Assembly (NCBI RefSeq): GCF_003369795.1
Contig: NZ_CP026730.1
Coordinates: 5,633,001 to 5,697,000, forward strand
Direction: 5' to 3'
Source of the DNA: Streptomyces sp. CB09001
GTDB taxonomy: Bacteria > Actinomycetota > Actinomycetes > Streptomycetales > Streptomycetaceae
DNA: 64,000 bases
The position numbers and the translations under genes are program-made. The notes under the pieces were generated by a model, which saw only the letters and a list, made by a program, of their open reading frames with translations, did no database searches and had not been told where the DNA came from. Numbering within the stretch: the first letter of the stretch is position 1; each line of letters starts with the position of its first letter. Below are positions 1-8,868 of this stretch, one piece after another.

Positions 1-792
1 ACCACGGAAGCTCGGCACGGCCTCCAGCAGGCTGGTGAGCGAGTCGCGTTCGCGCTCGGCCGAGGCGGTGGCCGCGGTGTCGTCGGCCGGCTCGGACGGC
101 GGCGGGGGCAGGCTCGGCCGCTCCCGCTGCTCCCGGTCGAGGGTGCGGTCCAGCGGCCGGTCGCGCGGCAGTCGGGCGATGCGCGGCACGAACGGGAAGC
201 TGGGCTCGGGCGCGGCGAGGTCGTCGGACTCCCCGATCAGCGCGCGTGCCTCCGCGTCGACGGCCTGGACGAGCCGCCGGGGCGGGTCGTACGTCCAGCT
301 CGCCGAGTGCGGTTCGCCCGCGACCAGGTAGACCAGCAGGACCTCCCAGGTGCCGTCGTCGCGGCGCCAGGAGTCCCACTGCACGGTGTCCTTGTCGGCG
401 CCGCGCAGCAGCAGCCGCTCCTGGACGGCCTCGCCGAGGGGCGGCCCCGAGTTCTCGCCGGGACGGCGGACGGGCGTCTTGCGGGCCCGCTCCGCCATGA
501 AGGCGCGCTCGGCCAGCACGGGGCCCTCGAAGCGCCGTACGCGATCGACGGGGATGCCGGCCATCTGGGCGACCTCTTCCGCGGTCGCACCGGCACGTAT
601 ACGCGCCTGGATGTCACGGGGGCGGAGATGGCTCTCCACCTCGATCTCGATCTGGCCGAGGCGGGGACGGTCGCCGCGCACGGCGGCACGGAGCCGCTCA
701 TCGATCGGAAGCGTGTACTCCGTGCTGTCCGCAGCCTTCAGCACCAGCCGTGTGCCGTCATTCGAGACGGCCACGACACGCAGTTCGGGCAT
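1..792 (-). CDS. sepH: SepH cell-division regulator, partial (C-terminus beyond window)
   Basis: The first 264 codons are visible and the gene runs off the left edge. The product opens with a DUF3071 domain (about residues 1-165) containing a helix-turn-helix-like stretch (around RDIQARIRAGATAEEVAQMA). A proline/serine-rich, charged linker follows. This is the layout of SepH, the actinobacterial protein that binds FtsZ and stimulates Z-ring assembly at sporulation septa. The ATG at 792-790 is preceded by a strong GGGAGG ribosome site. The identification rests on domain recognition; the FtsZ-interacting C-terminus is outside the window. Confidence 0.88.
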   Translation of the reverse strand, partial: MPELRVVAVSNDGTRLVLKAADSTEYTLPIDERLRAAVRGDRPRLGQIEIEVESHLRPRDIQARIRAGATAEEVAQMAGIPVDRVRRFEGPVLAERAFMAERARKTPVRRPGENSGPPLGEAVQERLLLRGADKDTVQWDSWRRDDGTWEVLLVYLVAGEPHSASWTYDPPRRLVQAVDAEARALIGESDDLAAPEPSFPFVPRIARLPRDRPLDRTLDREQRERPSLPPPPSEPADDTAATASAERERDSLTSLLEAVPSFRG

Positions 793-1264
793 GGGGACCT
801 CCCGGGTGGTGCCTGCCGACGTCACGTGCGTCGCTGCTTCCGCTCTGTCGAGTGTGGCCTGCCCGGGTGCAGCCTGCCACAACCTTGCCGAGTTGCCCGG
901 CGTGTCGGGCGCGGGCCCTGGATCGCCGTTATGGCACGGTTATCTGTTCGCAACGCTAAGTGACCAACCTCGTCACCCTGTGCAACTAGCCCCCTCCCGG
1001 CGGTCCTTCAAGGTGCCGGACCCCCTGTCGGGAGACCAGCTCCAGGGCTCGCAACAGTACTCCATTCGGACCACGTACGTGGATCGGCGCGCCGCCCAAC
1101 TTCTGGCAAGAGGTGACGCTCGGCCCCTCCTGGCGCGATTTCCGCGATCTTGGGCGTGGCGTACTTCACGCAATCACCAGAAACGGAACTAGTGGCTTCG
1201 GTCGCACGTCCCTTTCTCATGCAGTTGATCGATCCCGTACGGGAAAGGCAGGCAAGGTCCGGCG
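793..1264. other. Intergenic region upstream of two divergent genes
   Basis: About 470 bp separate sepH (minus strand) from the next plus-strand gene, so it should hold both promoters. A short palindrome CCCGTACGGG lies near 1232-1241, just upstream of the plus-strand start. I see no convincing gene, terminator or RNA; the small frames here lack ribosome sites and typical codon bias. Confidence 0.4.
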
Positions 1265-2197
1265 ATGCGTGAAAGGTCCGATGACACGGGTGAGGTGGAC
1301 GTGCGTTCGAAGGGGGAGTCCAGGCGCATCGATCTGAGCGTCCCCCAAGTCGCGGGCAGCGCCCTGGCCGCGGTGGTGGCCGCCAAACTCGCCTCCTCCT
1401 TCGGCGTCTACGGCACGATCGTCGGAGCCGGTCTGATCAGTGTCGTCGCGACCTGCGGGGGCTCGGTGCTCCAGCACTTCTTCAAGCGCACCGGGGAGCA
1501 GATCCGGGTGAAGCGCACCGTCGCCACCGTGCGGATCGGCGGGCGGACCGCCTCGGTTCCGGTCGCGGCGCCGAACCCTGCCCCTGCCCCTGCCCCTGCC
1601 CCTGCCCCTGCCCCGGCTTCGGCTTCGGCTTCGGCTTCGGCTTCGGGAGAGTTCACCGAGGGCACCGTCTACCGCGCGCGGACCAAGGGCCGGCGCCGCC
1701 CGCTGGTCGCGGCGGCCCTCGTCTTCGGCGTCACCATGGCCGGGATCACGGTGTACGAGGTCGCCTCCGGCCAGAACCTGAGCGGCGGCCACAGCACCAC
1801 CGTCGGCAGCGCCGTCACCGGCCACAACGAGTCCGCGGCCGATTCGGGGGAGTTCGGGGAGTCCGGTGGCGCCGAAGACCCGCAGGACGGCCGGGACTCC
1901 GGGGGCTCCGGTGACTCGGGCGACGCGAAGGACTCCGGTTCCGGGAACGACGCCCCGGCGCCCACCCCCTCCGGGACCCCGGACAAAACCGCCGGGAGCC
2001 CGTCGTCCGACGGCGGTTCGACGGAGGGCGGCGGTACGGGGTCCAGCCCGGCGCCCACCCCGGACGCGACCGGCGACGAGAGTGCCGGCGGCACCGGAGC
2101 CCCCGACCCGGACGCCTCGGCTACGGCCCCAGGACCCGGCGCAAGTAGTCGTTCCGGAACAGGCGGTCAGGGTCAAGACGGTCCCGCAGCGCCGTGA
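1265..2197 (+). CDS. Low-complexity membrane protein with PA/SA dipeptide repeats
   Basis: A 310-residue protein of unknown function. Two hydrophobic segments are visible, at about residues 28-65 and 142-160. Between them lies a Pro-Ala then Ser-Ala dipeptide repeat encoded by two hexamer microsatellites. After the second segment, the C-terminal 150 residues are Gly/Ser/Asp/Thr/Pro-rich, as expected of an exported or wall-spanning tail. The ATG at 1265 has only a weak AAGG ribosome site, so an in-frame start slightly downstream is possible. The 3' end overlaps the convergent oxidase gene by 77 bp. I recognise no catalytic motif. Confidence 0.75.
   Translation: MRERSDDTGEVDVRSKGESRRIDLSVPQVAGSALAAVVAAKLASSFGVYGTIVGAGLISVVATCGGSVLQHFFKRTGEQIRVKRTVATVRIGGRTASVPVAAPNPAPAPAPAPAPAPASASASASASGEFTEGTVYRARTKGRRRPLVAAALVFGVTMAGITVYEVASGQNLSGGHSTTVGSAVTGHNESAADSGEFGESGGAEDPQDGRDSGGSGDSGDAKDSGSGNDAPAPTPSGTPDKTAGSPSSDGGSTEGGGTGSSPAPTPDATGDESAGGTGAPDPDASATAPGPGASSRSGTGGQGQDGPAAP
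1576..1644 (+). repeat. Two adjacent in-frame hexamer microsatellites
   Basis: CCCTGC is repeated six times (1576-1611), then GGCTTC five times (1615-1644). They encode alternating Pro-Ala and Ala-Ser residues in the membrane protein. Unit length is two codons, so copy-number change would alter linker length without breaking the frame. Confidence 0.9.
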
Positions 2198-3458
2198 ACT
2201 CGCCGAAGCGCGGATACACCCGGGAGAAGTACCCGGCGTCCCGGGTGTGCACCTTGCCCCAGTGCGGCCGGCCCTCGTACGCCGTGAAGATGCGCTCGGC
2301 GGCGGTGAAGTACGCCTGGTAGGGCGTGCCCCGGAACATGTGCACGGCGATGTACGCGCTGTCGCGGCCCGACGCGGTGGACAGCGTGATGTCGTCGGCC
2401 GGGGCCGTGCGCACCTCGACCGGGAAGCTGATCCGCAGCCGTGACCGGTCGACCATCGTCCTCAGTTCGCGCAGCACCTCGACGACGGCCTCGCGCGCAA
2501 CGGCGTACTCCATCTCCACGAACCGCACCCGGCGCGGGGATGTGAAGACCTTGTAGGGGGTGTCCGTGTACGTCCGCGCGGAGAGTGCCCGGCTGGAGAT
2601 GCGGGCGATCGCGGGGATGGTGGCGGGTGCCGCGCGGCCGACCCAGTTGGCCGCCTGGAAGACGCCGTTGGAAAGGAACTCGTCGTCCAGCCAGCCCTGG
2701 AACCGCCCCACCGGCCGCTCCGGACCGGCGCTGCGGTTGTTGCGTTTGGTGTTGGTGCTGTTGGTGTGCGGGAACCAGTAGAACTCGAAGTGCTCGTTCT
2801 CCGACCACATCGCGTCGAAGTCGGCCAGGACCCGGTCCAACGGCATCGGTTCCTCGCGGGCCGTGAGCAGGAAGACCGGCTCCACGGCGAAGGTGATCGC
2901 GGTGACGACCCCCAGTGCGCCGAGACCGATCCGGGCGGCGGCGAACACCTCGGGGTTCTCGTCCTCGGAGCAGGTCAGCACCGAGCCGTCCGCCGTGACC
3001 AGTTCCAGGCCCCGGATCTGGGCGGCGATCGAGGCCGAGTCGCGGCCGGTGCCGTGGGTGCCGGTGCTGGTGGCCCCGGAGACGGTCTGCTCCATGATGT
3101 CGCCCATGTTGGTCAGCGACAGACCCTCACGCGCGAGCGCCATGTTGAGCCTCTTGAGCGGGGTGCCTGCCTCGACCGTGACCGTCATGGCGTCGCGATC
3201 AATGCTGCGGATGCCCGTCAACAGTTGAGGCCGGATCAACACACCGTCCGTCGCGGCTATCGACGTGAACGAGTGCCCGGTGCCGACCGCCTTGACCCGC
3301 AGCCCGTCCTCGGCCGCCCGGCGGACGGCGTCGGCCAGTTCGTCGACGGAGGCGGGAGTGACCTCCCGCGTGGGGCGCGCCGAGACGTTGCCGCCCCAGT
3401 TACGCCATGTGCCGTTCCGGCCGCTCGTCCTGCCACTCGCCGTGCGTGTGCCGCTCAA
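2121..3458 (-). CDS. FAD-linked D-arabinono-1,4-lactone oxidase-type oxidoreductase
   Basis: A 445-residue member of the aldonolactone oxidase family, which oxidises sugar lactones or sugars with FAD. An FAD-binding type 4 domain fills the N-terminal half (GTGHSFTSIAATDG; later THGTG), and the C-terminal ALO domain contains RPHWGKVH. The frame stays open to 3563, but no ATG/GTG gives a sensible start there. I chose the TTG at 3458-3456 because it follows a strong GGGGAGGGA and gives MSGTRTASG before the conserved TWRNWGGN. This start lies inside the upstream MFS gene (59-bp overlap), so the two are probably co-transcribed. Substrate cannot be told from sequence. Confidence 0.88.
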   Translation of the reverse strand: MSGTRTASGRTSGRNGTWRNWGGNVSARPTREVTPASVDELADAVRRAAEDGLRVKAVGTGHSFTSIAATDGVLIRPQLLTGIRSIDRDAMTVTVEAGTPLKRLNMALAREGLSLTNMGDIMEQTVSGATSTGTHGTGRDSASIAAQIRGLELVTADGSVLTCSEDENPEVFAAARIGLGALGVVTAITFAVEPVFLLTAREEPMPLDRVLADFDAMWSENEHFEFYWFPHTNSTNTKRNNRSAGPERPVGRFQGWLDDEFLSNGVFQAANWVGRAAPATIPAIARISSRALSARTYTDTPYKVFTSPRRVRFVEMEYAVAREAVVEVLRELRTMVDRSRLRISFPVEVRTAPADDITLSTASGRDSAYIAVHMFRGTPYQAYFTAAERIFTAYEGRPHWGKVHTRDAGYFSRVYPRFGEFTALRDRLDPDRLFRNDYLRRVLGP

Positions 3459-4656
3459 CGGTCCCTCCCCGACGCGGTTCCGGCCGCTTGAGCCGGCGGT
3501 ACCCGAGGAAACCGACCGCGACCGCGACGGCCCCGGCCACCGCCGGAACCCCGTACCCGGCACGCGCCCCGGAGGCGTCGATCACCCAGCCGCCCGCGGA
3601 GGAGCCGAGCGCGACCCCCACCGCGAGTCCGGTACTCACCCAGGTCATGCCCTCGGTGAGCTGCGTGCGTGGTACGTGCTCTTCGATGAGGGACATGGTC
3701 GTGATCATCGTGGGAGCGATGGACAGACCCGCAACGAACAGCGCCGCGGCCAGAAACGGCAAGCTTCCGACCAGTAGGAGGGGGATCATACTCACGGCCA
3801 TCGCACACACGCCCAGGAGCCAGCGGCGCTCCGGCGGTCCGGCGAGGCGCAGCAGCCCGAAAATCATGGCGGCCGTGCACGACCCCGCCGCGTAGAGGGC
3901 GAGGACGAGGCTGGCGGCGGCCTTGTGCCCCTGCTCCTCGGCGAACGCCACCGTGACCACGTCGACGGCCCCGAAGATGGTCCCCGTGGCCGCGAAGGTG
4001 CCGACCAGAACCTGGAGCCCCCGGGAGCGCAGCGCCGTGCCGCCGCCCTTGTGCTCGCGCGGGTGCGGTTCCGGCTCGGTGGCGCGCTGCGAGGTCAGCC
4101 AGAAGACGCCCGTCGCCAGGAAGCAGGCGGCGAGCAGCGGCCCGGCCTCCGGGAACCATGCCGTGGACAGGCCGATGGAGATGATCGGGCCGAAGATGAA
4201 GCAGACCTCGTCCACCACGGACTCGAAGGAGTACGCGGTGTGCAGTTGCGGTGTGCCCCGGTACAGGGCAGCCCAGCGGGCCCGGACCATCGCGCCGAGG
4301 CTCGGCACGCAGCCGATGCCGACGCAGGCCGCGAACAGCACCCAGTCCGGCCATCCGTAGTGCGCGGCGGGCAGCAGCACCGCCGCCGCGGTCAGTGACA
4401 CCAGGGTCGCCGGGCGCAGCACCCGGCGCTGGCCGTACCGGTCCACCAGACGGGAGACCTGCGGTCCGGCCACCGCGGCGGCCAGCGCGATGGTGGCCGA
4501 CAGGGCCCCGGCCAGTCCGTACCGCCCGGTGAGCTGCGAGATCATCGTCACCACGCCGATGCCCATCATCGACAGCGGCATCCGGCCGAGGAAGCCCGCG
4601 GCGGAGAAGCCCTTGGTGCCGGGCGCGGCGAACAGGGCGCGGTAGGGACTTGCCAA
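3400..4656 (-). CDS. MFS transporter
   Basis: A 418-residue protein with about twelve hydrophobic segments and the MFS loop 2-3 signature (SRLVDRYGQRRVLRP). It resembles small-molecule exporters. Its 3' end overlaps the lactone oxidase start, so the two form an operon. The ATG at 4656-4654 lies just after the bent region shared with the divergent ferrochelatase promoter. Substrate unknown. Confidence 0.87.
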   Translation of the reverse strand: MASPYRALFAAPGTKGFSAAGFLGRMPLSMMGIGVVTMISQLTGRYGLAGALSATIALAAAVAGPQVSRLVDRYGQRRVLRPATLVSLTAAAVLLPAAHYGWPDWVLFAACVGIGCVPSLGAMVRARWAALYRGTPQLHTAYSFESVVDEVCFIFGPIISIGLSTAWFPEAGPLLAACFLATGVFWLTSQRATEPEPHPREHKGGGTALRSRGLQVLVGTFAATGTIFGAVDVVTVAFAEEQGHKAAASLVLALYAAGSCTAAMIFGLLRLAGPPERRWLLGVCAMAVSMIPLLLVGSLPFLAAALFVAGLSIAPTMITTMSLIEEHVPRTQLTEGMTWVSTGLAVGVALGSSAGGWVIDASGARAGYGVPAVAGAVAVAVGFLGYRRLKRPEPRRGGTVERHTHGEWQDERPERHMA

Positions 4657-4818
4657 CGAGGTCTCCGGAAGCGGCTCGGTTACGGCTCGGTAAGGTGCGA
4701 CCGCAGTCGATACAGCTTACTCGCCCGCATGTTCGGAAACATCCCTCGCATCGTGGTGAAACGCGCGGCCGGTACCCACCGTTTCCCCGCTGTCAGTGCC
4801 GGGTGGCAGGATCGGAGC

Positions 4819-5946
4819 ATGCCAGACGTGCTCGATGCCAGCCCCTACGACGCCCTGCTCCTCCTCTCGTTCGGCGGCCCCGAGGGCCCGGACGACGTGG
4901 TCCCGTTCCTGGAGAACGTGACGCGGGGGCGCGGCATCCCCAAGGAACGCCTGAAGGAAGTCGGGCAGCACTACTTCCTCTTCGGCGGGGTCAGCCCCAT
5001 CAACGACCAGAACCGCGCGCTGCTGGACGCCCTGCGCAAGGACTTCGCCGAGCACGGCCTGGACCTGCCGGTCTACTGGGGCAACCGCAACTGGGCGCCG
5101 TACCTGACGGACACCCTGCGCGAGATGGCCGGTGACGGCCGCCGCCGCATCCTGGTGCTCGCCACCAGCGCCTACGCCTCCTATTCGGGCTGCCGCCAGT
5201 ACCGGGAGAACCTCGCGGACGCGCTCGCCGCCCTCGAGGCCGAGGGCCTGGAGCTGCCGAAGATCGACAAGCTCCGGCACTACTTCAACCACCCAGGCTT
5301 CGTCGAGCCCATGGTCGACGGGGTCGTCCGCTCGCTCGCCGAGCTGCCCGAAGAGGTCCGGGACGGCGCGCACATCGCGTTCTGCACCCACTCGATCCCC
5401 ACCTCCGCCGCCGACACGTCCGGCCCGGTCGAGGAGCACGGCGACGGCGGGGCGTACGTGCGCCAGCACCTGGACGTGGCGCGGCTGGTCGCCGACGCCG
5501 TGCGCGAGCGCACCGGCGTCGACCACCCCTGGCAGCTCGTCTACCAGTCGCGCTCGGGCGCCCCGCACATCCCCTGGCTGGAGCCCGACATCTGCGACCA
5601 CCTGGGGGAGCGGCAGGCGGCCGGTGTCCCCGCGGTGGTCATGGCCCCCATCGGGTTCGTCTCCGACCACATGGAGGTCCTGTACGACCTCGACACGGAG
5701 GCCACCGCCAAGGCCGAGGAGCTGGGGCTGCCGGTGCGCCGCTCGGCCACCGTGGGTGCCGACCCGCGGTTCGCCGCGGCCGTCCGCGACCTGGTTCTGG
5801 AGCGGGCGGGCGACGAGCGCGGGCTGGAGGTCTCGCCCTGCGCCCTGGGCACGCTCGGCGCGAGCCACAACCTGTGCCCGCTCGGCTGCTGCCCCGCCCG
5901 TGCCCCCCGGCCCGCCGCCGCGGGCGCCGACAGCCCCTACGCGTGA
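4819..5946 (+). CDS. cpfC: Coproporphyrin III ferrochelatase
   Basis: A 375-residue ferrochelatase (LLLLSFGGPEGPDDVVPFLENV at the N-terminus contains the family signature). In actinobacteria the enzyme inserts Fe2+ into coproporphyrin III, the penultimate step of the coproporphyrin-dependent haem pathway. Cysteine 125 (SYSGCRQY) and the C-terminal CPLGCC cluster match the ligands of the [2Fe-2S] cluster known in actinobacterial ferrochelatases. The ATG at 4819 is chosen over upstream starts because homology begins there (MPDVLDASPYDALLLLSF). It is followed 8 bp later by the inositol monophosphatase gene. Often annotated hemH. Confidence 0.95.
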   Translation: MPDVLDASPYDALLLLSFGGPEGPDDVVPFLENVTRGRGIPKERLKEVGQHYFLFGGVSPINDQNRALLDALRKDFAEHGLDLPVYWGNRNWAPYLTDTLREMAGDGRRRILVLATSAYASYSGCRQYRENLADALAALEAEGLELPKIDKLRHYFNHPGFVEPMVDGVVRSLAELPEEVRDGAHIAFCTHSIPTSAADTSGPVEEHGDGGAYVRQHLDVARLVADAVRERTGVDHPWQLVYQSRSGAPHIPWLEPDICDHLGERQAAGVPAVVMAPIGFVSDHMEVLYDLDTEATAKAEELGLPVRRSATVGADPRFAAAVRDLVLERAGDERGLEVSPCALGTLGASHNLCPLGCCPARAPRPAAAGADSPYA

Positions 5947-5954
5947 GGACCCCC

Positions 5955-6773
5955 GTGACCGACGTGACGCCCGCCCCGCTCCACGCCGAGCTGCTGAAGA
6001 TCGCCCAGGAGGCCGCCCACCGCGCGGGCGAGCTGCTGCGGGACGGCCGCCCGGCCGACCTCGCGGTGGCCGCCACCAAGTCCAGCCCGATCGACGTGGT
6101 CACCGAGATGGACATCGCGGCGGAGAAGCTGATCACCGGGCTGATCGCCGACCGCCGCCCCGACGACGGTTTCCTCGGCGAGGAGGGCGCCGCCGAGGAG
6201 GGCACCAGTGGCGTCCGCTGGGTCATCGACCCGCTCGACGGCACGGTGAACTACCTCTACGGGCTGCCCACCTGGGCGGTCTCCATCGCCGCCGAGCAGG
6301 ACGGCGAGCGGGTGGCCGGCGTGGTCGTGGCCCCGATGCGGGGCGAGTCCTACCACGCGGTGCTGGGCGGCGGCGCCTGGGCGACGGGTGCCTGGGAGGG
6401 TGAACGCAGGCTCGCCTGCCGGTCCGCGGCACCGCTGGACCAGGCGCTGGTCTCCACCGGCTTCAACTACGTCGCCGACGTCCGCGCGGAGCAGGCGGAG
6501 ATCGCGCGGCGGCTCATTCCGCTGGTGCGGGACATCCGGCGCGGCGGCTCGGCCGCGATCGACCTGTGCGACGTGGCCGCGGGGCGCCTCGACGGCTACT
6601 ACGAGCGCGGGCTGCACCCCTGGGACCTCGCGGCGGGCGACCTGATCGCCCGTGAGGCGGGCGCGGTGACCGGTGGCCGCCCCGGTGAGCGCCCCACCGG
6701 CGCCCTGACCATCGCCGCCACTCCGGCCGTCTTCGAACCGCTCCAGCGGCTCCTGACGGACTTCGGAGCGTAA
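5955..6773 (+). CDS. Inositol monophosphatase family protein
   Basis: A 272-residue Mg2+-dependent sugar/inositol phosphate phosphatase. The metal-binding motifs are present in order: GEEG near residue 75, DPLDGT at 92-97, and PWDLAAGDLI near 220. The GTG at 5955 lies 8 bp after cpfC and the two are probably one transcript. The family includes inositol-1-phosphatase, histidinol-phosphatase and FBPase/NADP phosphatase activities, and the sequence alone does not decide between them. Confidence 0.9.
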   Translation: MTDVTPAPLHAELLKIAQEAAHRAGELLRDGRPADLAVAATKSSPIDVVTEMDIAAEKLITGLIADRRPDDGFLGEEGAAEEGTSGVRWVIDPLDGTVNYLYGLPTWAVSIAAEQDGERVAGVVVAPMRGESYHAVLGGGAWATGAWEGERRLACRSAAPLDQALVSTGFNYVADVRAEQAEIARRLIPLVRDIRRGGSAAIDLCDVAAGRLDGYYERGLHPWDLAAGDLIAREAGAVTGGRPGERPTGALTIAATPAVFEPLQRLLTDFGA

Positions 6774-7556
6774 GCCTCCGGCGGTCGGACGCAGGGGTGG
6801 GCGCCGGTCGCCGCGGGGAGCGCCGTCGCGCCCGCTGACGAGTCGGCCGGTGACGCCGCCGCGGGCGGGGTTCGTGCGGGTGGCCCGTCGGGCGTCACGC
6901 CGGGCGGGCGCGTCTGGACGGTGGCTGCTTCCCTGTGAGCCGGCGTCGGGTTCGGGTGGCCCGTCGGGCGTCACGCCGGGCTTGTGCGTCCGGACGGTTC
7001 CTTTGCCCGAGCGGGCCCGCGTCGGGTTCCTCGCGCGACGGGTACTCCGGCCCGCCCGCACAGCGCCGCCTCCCGGGCGAGCCGGCCGGTGACGCCCGTG
7101 CGGGGCGGCCCGGTCGGCGCCACGCCGGGCGCGTGCGTCCGGGGCCCTTGGCCGACCGATTCGGCGCCGGGTCCTGGGGGGAGTCGGTTCGGCCACGTGC
7201 GGCACGTTGGACAGTCCGACGCGAACACCCTGGCCGAGCCGCCACCCGCTGGCCCGAGCCGTATCCGGCTCCACCCGAGCCCTCGCCTGTCGCCCGGCCG
7301 AACCGGCACCGGTCTCCACGTGTGACAGGCTCGCTGACCGGCGACGTACGGCACGCGTGGCCTCTCTCGAAGACCGCTCCGCCCTGGCCCGCGGTCGGAC
7401 CGCCGAGGGCACCCGCTCTGCCCGGCCCGGCCACTCTCGCTGCCCCGGCAGCCCACCCGCGCCGCGCGGCAGCTCTGCCCGAGACCGCTCCGCACGCACC
7501 GCGGCCGGCCCGTCGCCCACGGGCCGGGCCACTCACCTCGGGACGGCAACGCGCAC
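6774..7556. repeat. Non-coding stretch with dispersed direct repeats
   Basis: About 780 bp without a convincing gene. A 28-bp sequence (core GGCCCGTCGGGCGTCACG) occurs identically at 6878-6905 and 6954-6981, with a degenerate third copy near 7103-7130, followed each time by a variant of GCGTCCGGACGG. Long open frames exist on both strands, but their proteins are Arg/Pro/Gly-rich and look like GC-driven noise. Confidence 0.6.
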
Positions 7557-7594
7557 GACGAGGCCCCGGCGCTGGATCTCGCCGGGGCCTCGTC
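7557..7594. terminator. Strong 14-bp hairpin
   Basis: A perfect 14-bp stem (7557-7570/71 paired with 7580/81-7594) around an 8-nt loop, centred on GAGGCCCCGGCG and its complement. It sits immediately 3' of the small minus-strand gene and probably terminates it, and possibly leftward-facing read-through as well. Confidence 0.8.
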
Positions 7595-7607
7595 CTCCGC
7601 GGGCCGA

Positions 7608-7781
7608 TCAGGCGGTGGTCGCGCTGACCTCCACACCGTGCTCGGCAGCGAGACGGCGCAGATCGTCGAGCTCGCCCAGCTCCACCTCGACAAGGAACTC
7701 GTCGCCCTCGTCGCGGGCCCGGGACAGGTCGGACTCGGTCGTCTTTATGCGCTGCAGAAGTCCTGCGGTGAAAGCGTCCAT
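7608..7781 (-). CDS. Conserved small protein, 57 aa, coiled-coil-like
   Basis: Begins MDAFTAGLLQRIKTTESDL and continues as a charged amphipathic helix (RARDEGDEFLVEVELGELDDLRRLAAEHG). It resembles a small conserved streptomycete protein of unknown function. The ATG at 7781 is preferred over the longer frame to 7907, whose extra residues are Arg-rich noise. A strong terminator follows directly. It points away from cutRS. Confidence 0.75.
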   Translation of the reverse strand: MDAFTAGLLQRIKTTESDLSRARDEGDEFLVEVELGELDDLRRLAAEHGVEVSATTA

Positions 7782-8208
7782 GCTGCGCCCCCTCGTCCTG
7801 GGTCGTGGGTCGTTGGCACGGGGGTGTGCCGATCGGAAGGGGCGATCACGCCTCCGGTGGAGTGCCCAGCGCTGCCCTGCCGGGCGGCGACCGTGCCGGA
7901 CACCCACGCCCGCTCTGCGGAAGCGGACCGCGGCGTACCGCGCGGTAACGCGGTACAGGCAGAGCGTGATCGCGGGGTGTAAAGCCGTCCTCCCCCAGCT
8001 CCTCTTCGCGGAAACCTCAACCGCGCGAGAAAATCTCGCATTCCCGCCTCCAAGGCCTTTCCGCGCTCTGCTTCGTCACCGGCCCCTCACCCGACTTACA
8101 GCCGACTTATGGCCGAAAAGGGCAGGATGGAGGCAACACACCCACCAGCCCCCTGCCCTCGTGCGTCCGAGAAGCGCTACGCGGGTGGACACAGGAAGGA
8201 CAAGCGAC
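7782..8208. other. Intergenic region upstream of cutRS
   Basis: About 430 bp between the divergent small gene and cutR. A plus-strand open frame runs through it from 7207 into cutR but has no ribosome site or coding character. The region should contain the cutRS promoter. I see no firm -10/-35 pair. Confidence 0.4.
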
Positions 8209-8862
8209 GTGCGCGTACTCGTCGTCGAGGACGAGCAGCTGCTCGCCGATGCGGTGGCCACCGGACTGCGCCGGGAGGCCATGGCCGTCGACGTCGTGTA
8301 CGACGGTGCGGCCGCCCTGGAGCGCATCGGCGTCAACGACTACGACGTGGTCGTCCTCGACCGTGACCTCCCCCTCGTGCACGGCGACGACGTCTGCCGC
8401 AAGATCGTCGAGCTGGGGATGCCCACGCGCGTGCTCATGCTCACGGCCTCCGGCGACGTCAGCGACCGGGTAGAGGGCCTGGAGATCGGCGCCGACGACT
8501 ACCTGCCGAAGCCCTTCGCGTTCAGCGAGCTGATCGCCCGCGTGCGCGCCCTGGGCCGGCGGACCAGCGTGCCGCTGCCGCCCGTCCTGGAGCGGGCCGG
8601 GATCAAGCTCGACCCCAACCGCCGGGAGGTCTTCCGCGACGGCAAGGAGGTGCAGCTCGCGCCCAAGGAGTTCGCCGTCCTGGAGGTCCTCATGCGCAGC
8701 GAGGGCGCCGTGGTCTCCGCCGAGCAGCTCCTGGAGAAGGCCTGGGACGAGAACACCGACCCGTTCACCAACGTCGTGCGCGTGACCGTCATGACCCTGC
8801 GCCGCAAGCTGGGCGAGCCGCCCGTCATCGTCACCGTCCCCGGCTCCGGCTACCGGATCTGA
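8209..8862 (+). CDS. cutR: CutR, OmpR-family response regulator
   Basis: A 217-residue response regulator. The receiver domain carries acidic residues VVEDE near residue 8 and the phospho-acceptor Asp51 (VVVLDRDLP), with Lys in YLPKPF. An OmpR/PhoB winged helix (about 125-217) ends in TVPGSGYRI. The GTG at 8209 follows AGGAAGGA by a good distance. Together with CutS it forms the conserved Streptomyces system that controls secretion-stress proteases and affects antibiotic output. cutS starts 6 bp downstream. Confidence 0.93.
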   Translation: MRVLVVEDEQLLADAVATGLRREAMAVDVVYDGAAALERIGVNDYDVVVLDRDLPLVHGDDVCRKIVELGMPTRVLMLTASGDVSDRVEGLEIGADDYLPKPFAFSELIARVRALGRRTSVPLPPVLERAGIKLDPNRREVFRDGKEVQLAPKEFAVLEVLMRSEGAVVSAEQLLEKAWDENTDPFTNVVRVTVMTLRRKLGEPPVIVTVPGSGYRI

Positions 8863-8868
8863 CCGGCC

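Noticed and set aside
6878..7130. CRISPR array from the direct repeats
   Set aside because: Only two exact copies and one degenerate copy, irregular spacing, no cas genes.
6895..7693. Several Arg/Pro/Gly-rich frames in the 6.8-7.6 kb gap
   Set aside because: Overlapping frames on both strands with no codon bias; they contain the direct repeats rather than domains.
7207..8208. Extension of cutR upstream to 7207
   Set aside because: The extra 334 residues are Arg/Pro/Ser-rich noise across an intergenic region and cross a terminator; the GTG at 8209 has a good ribosome site.
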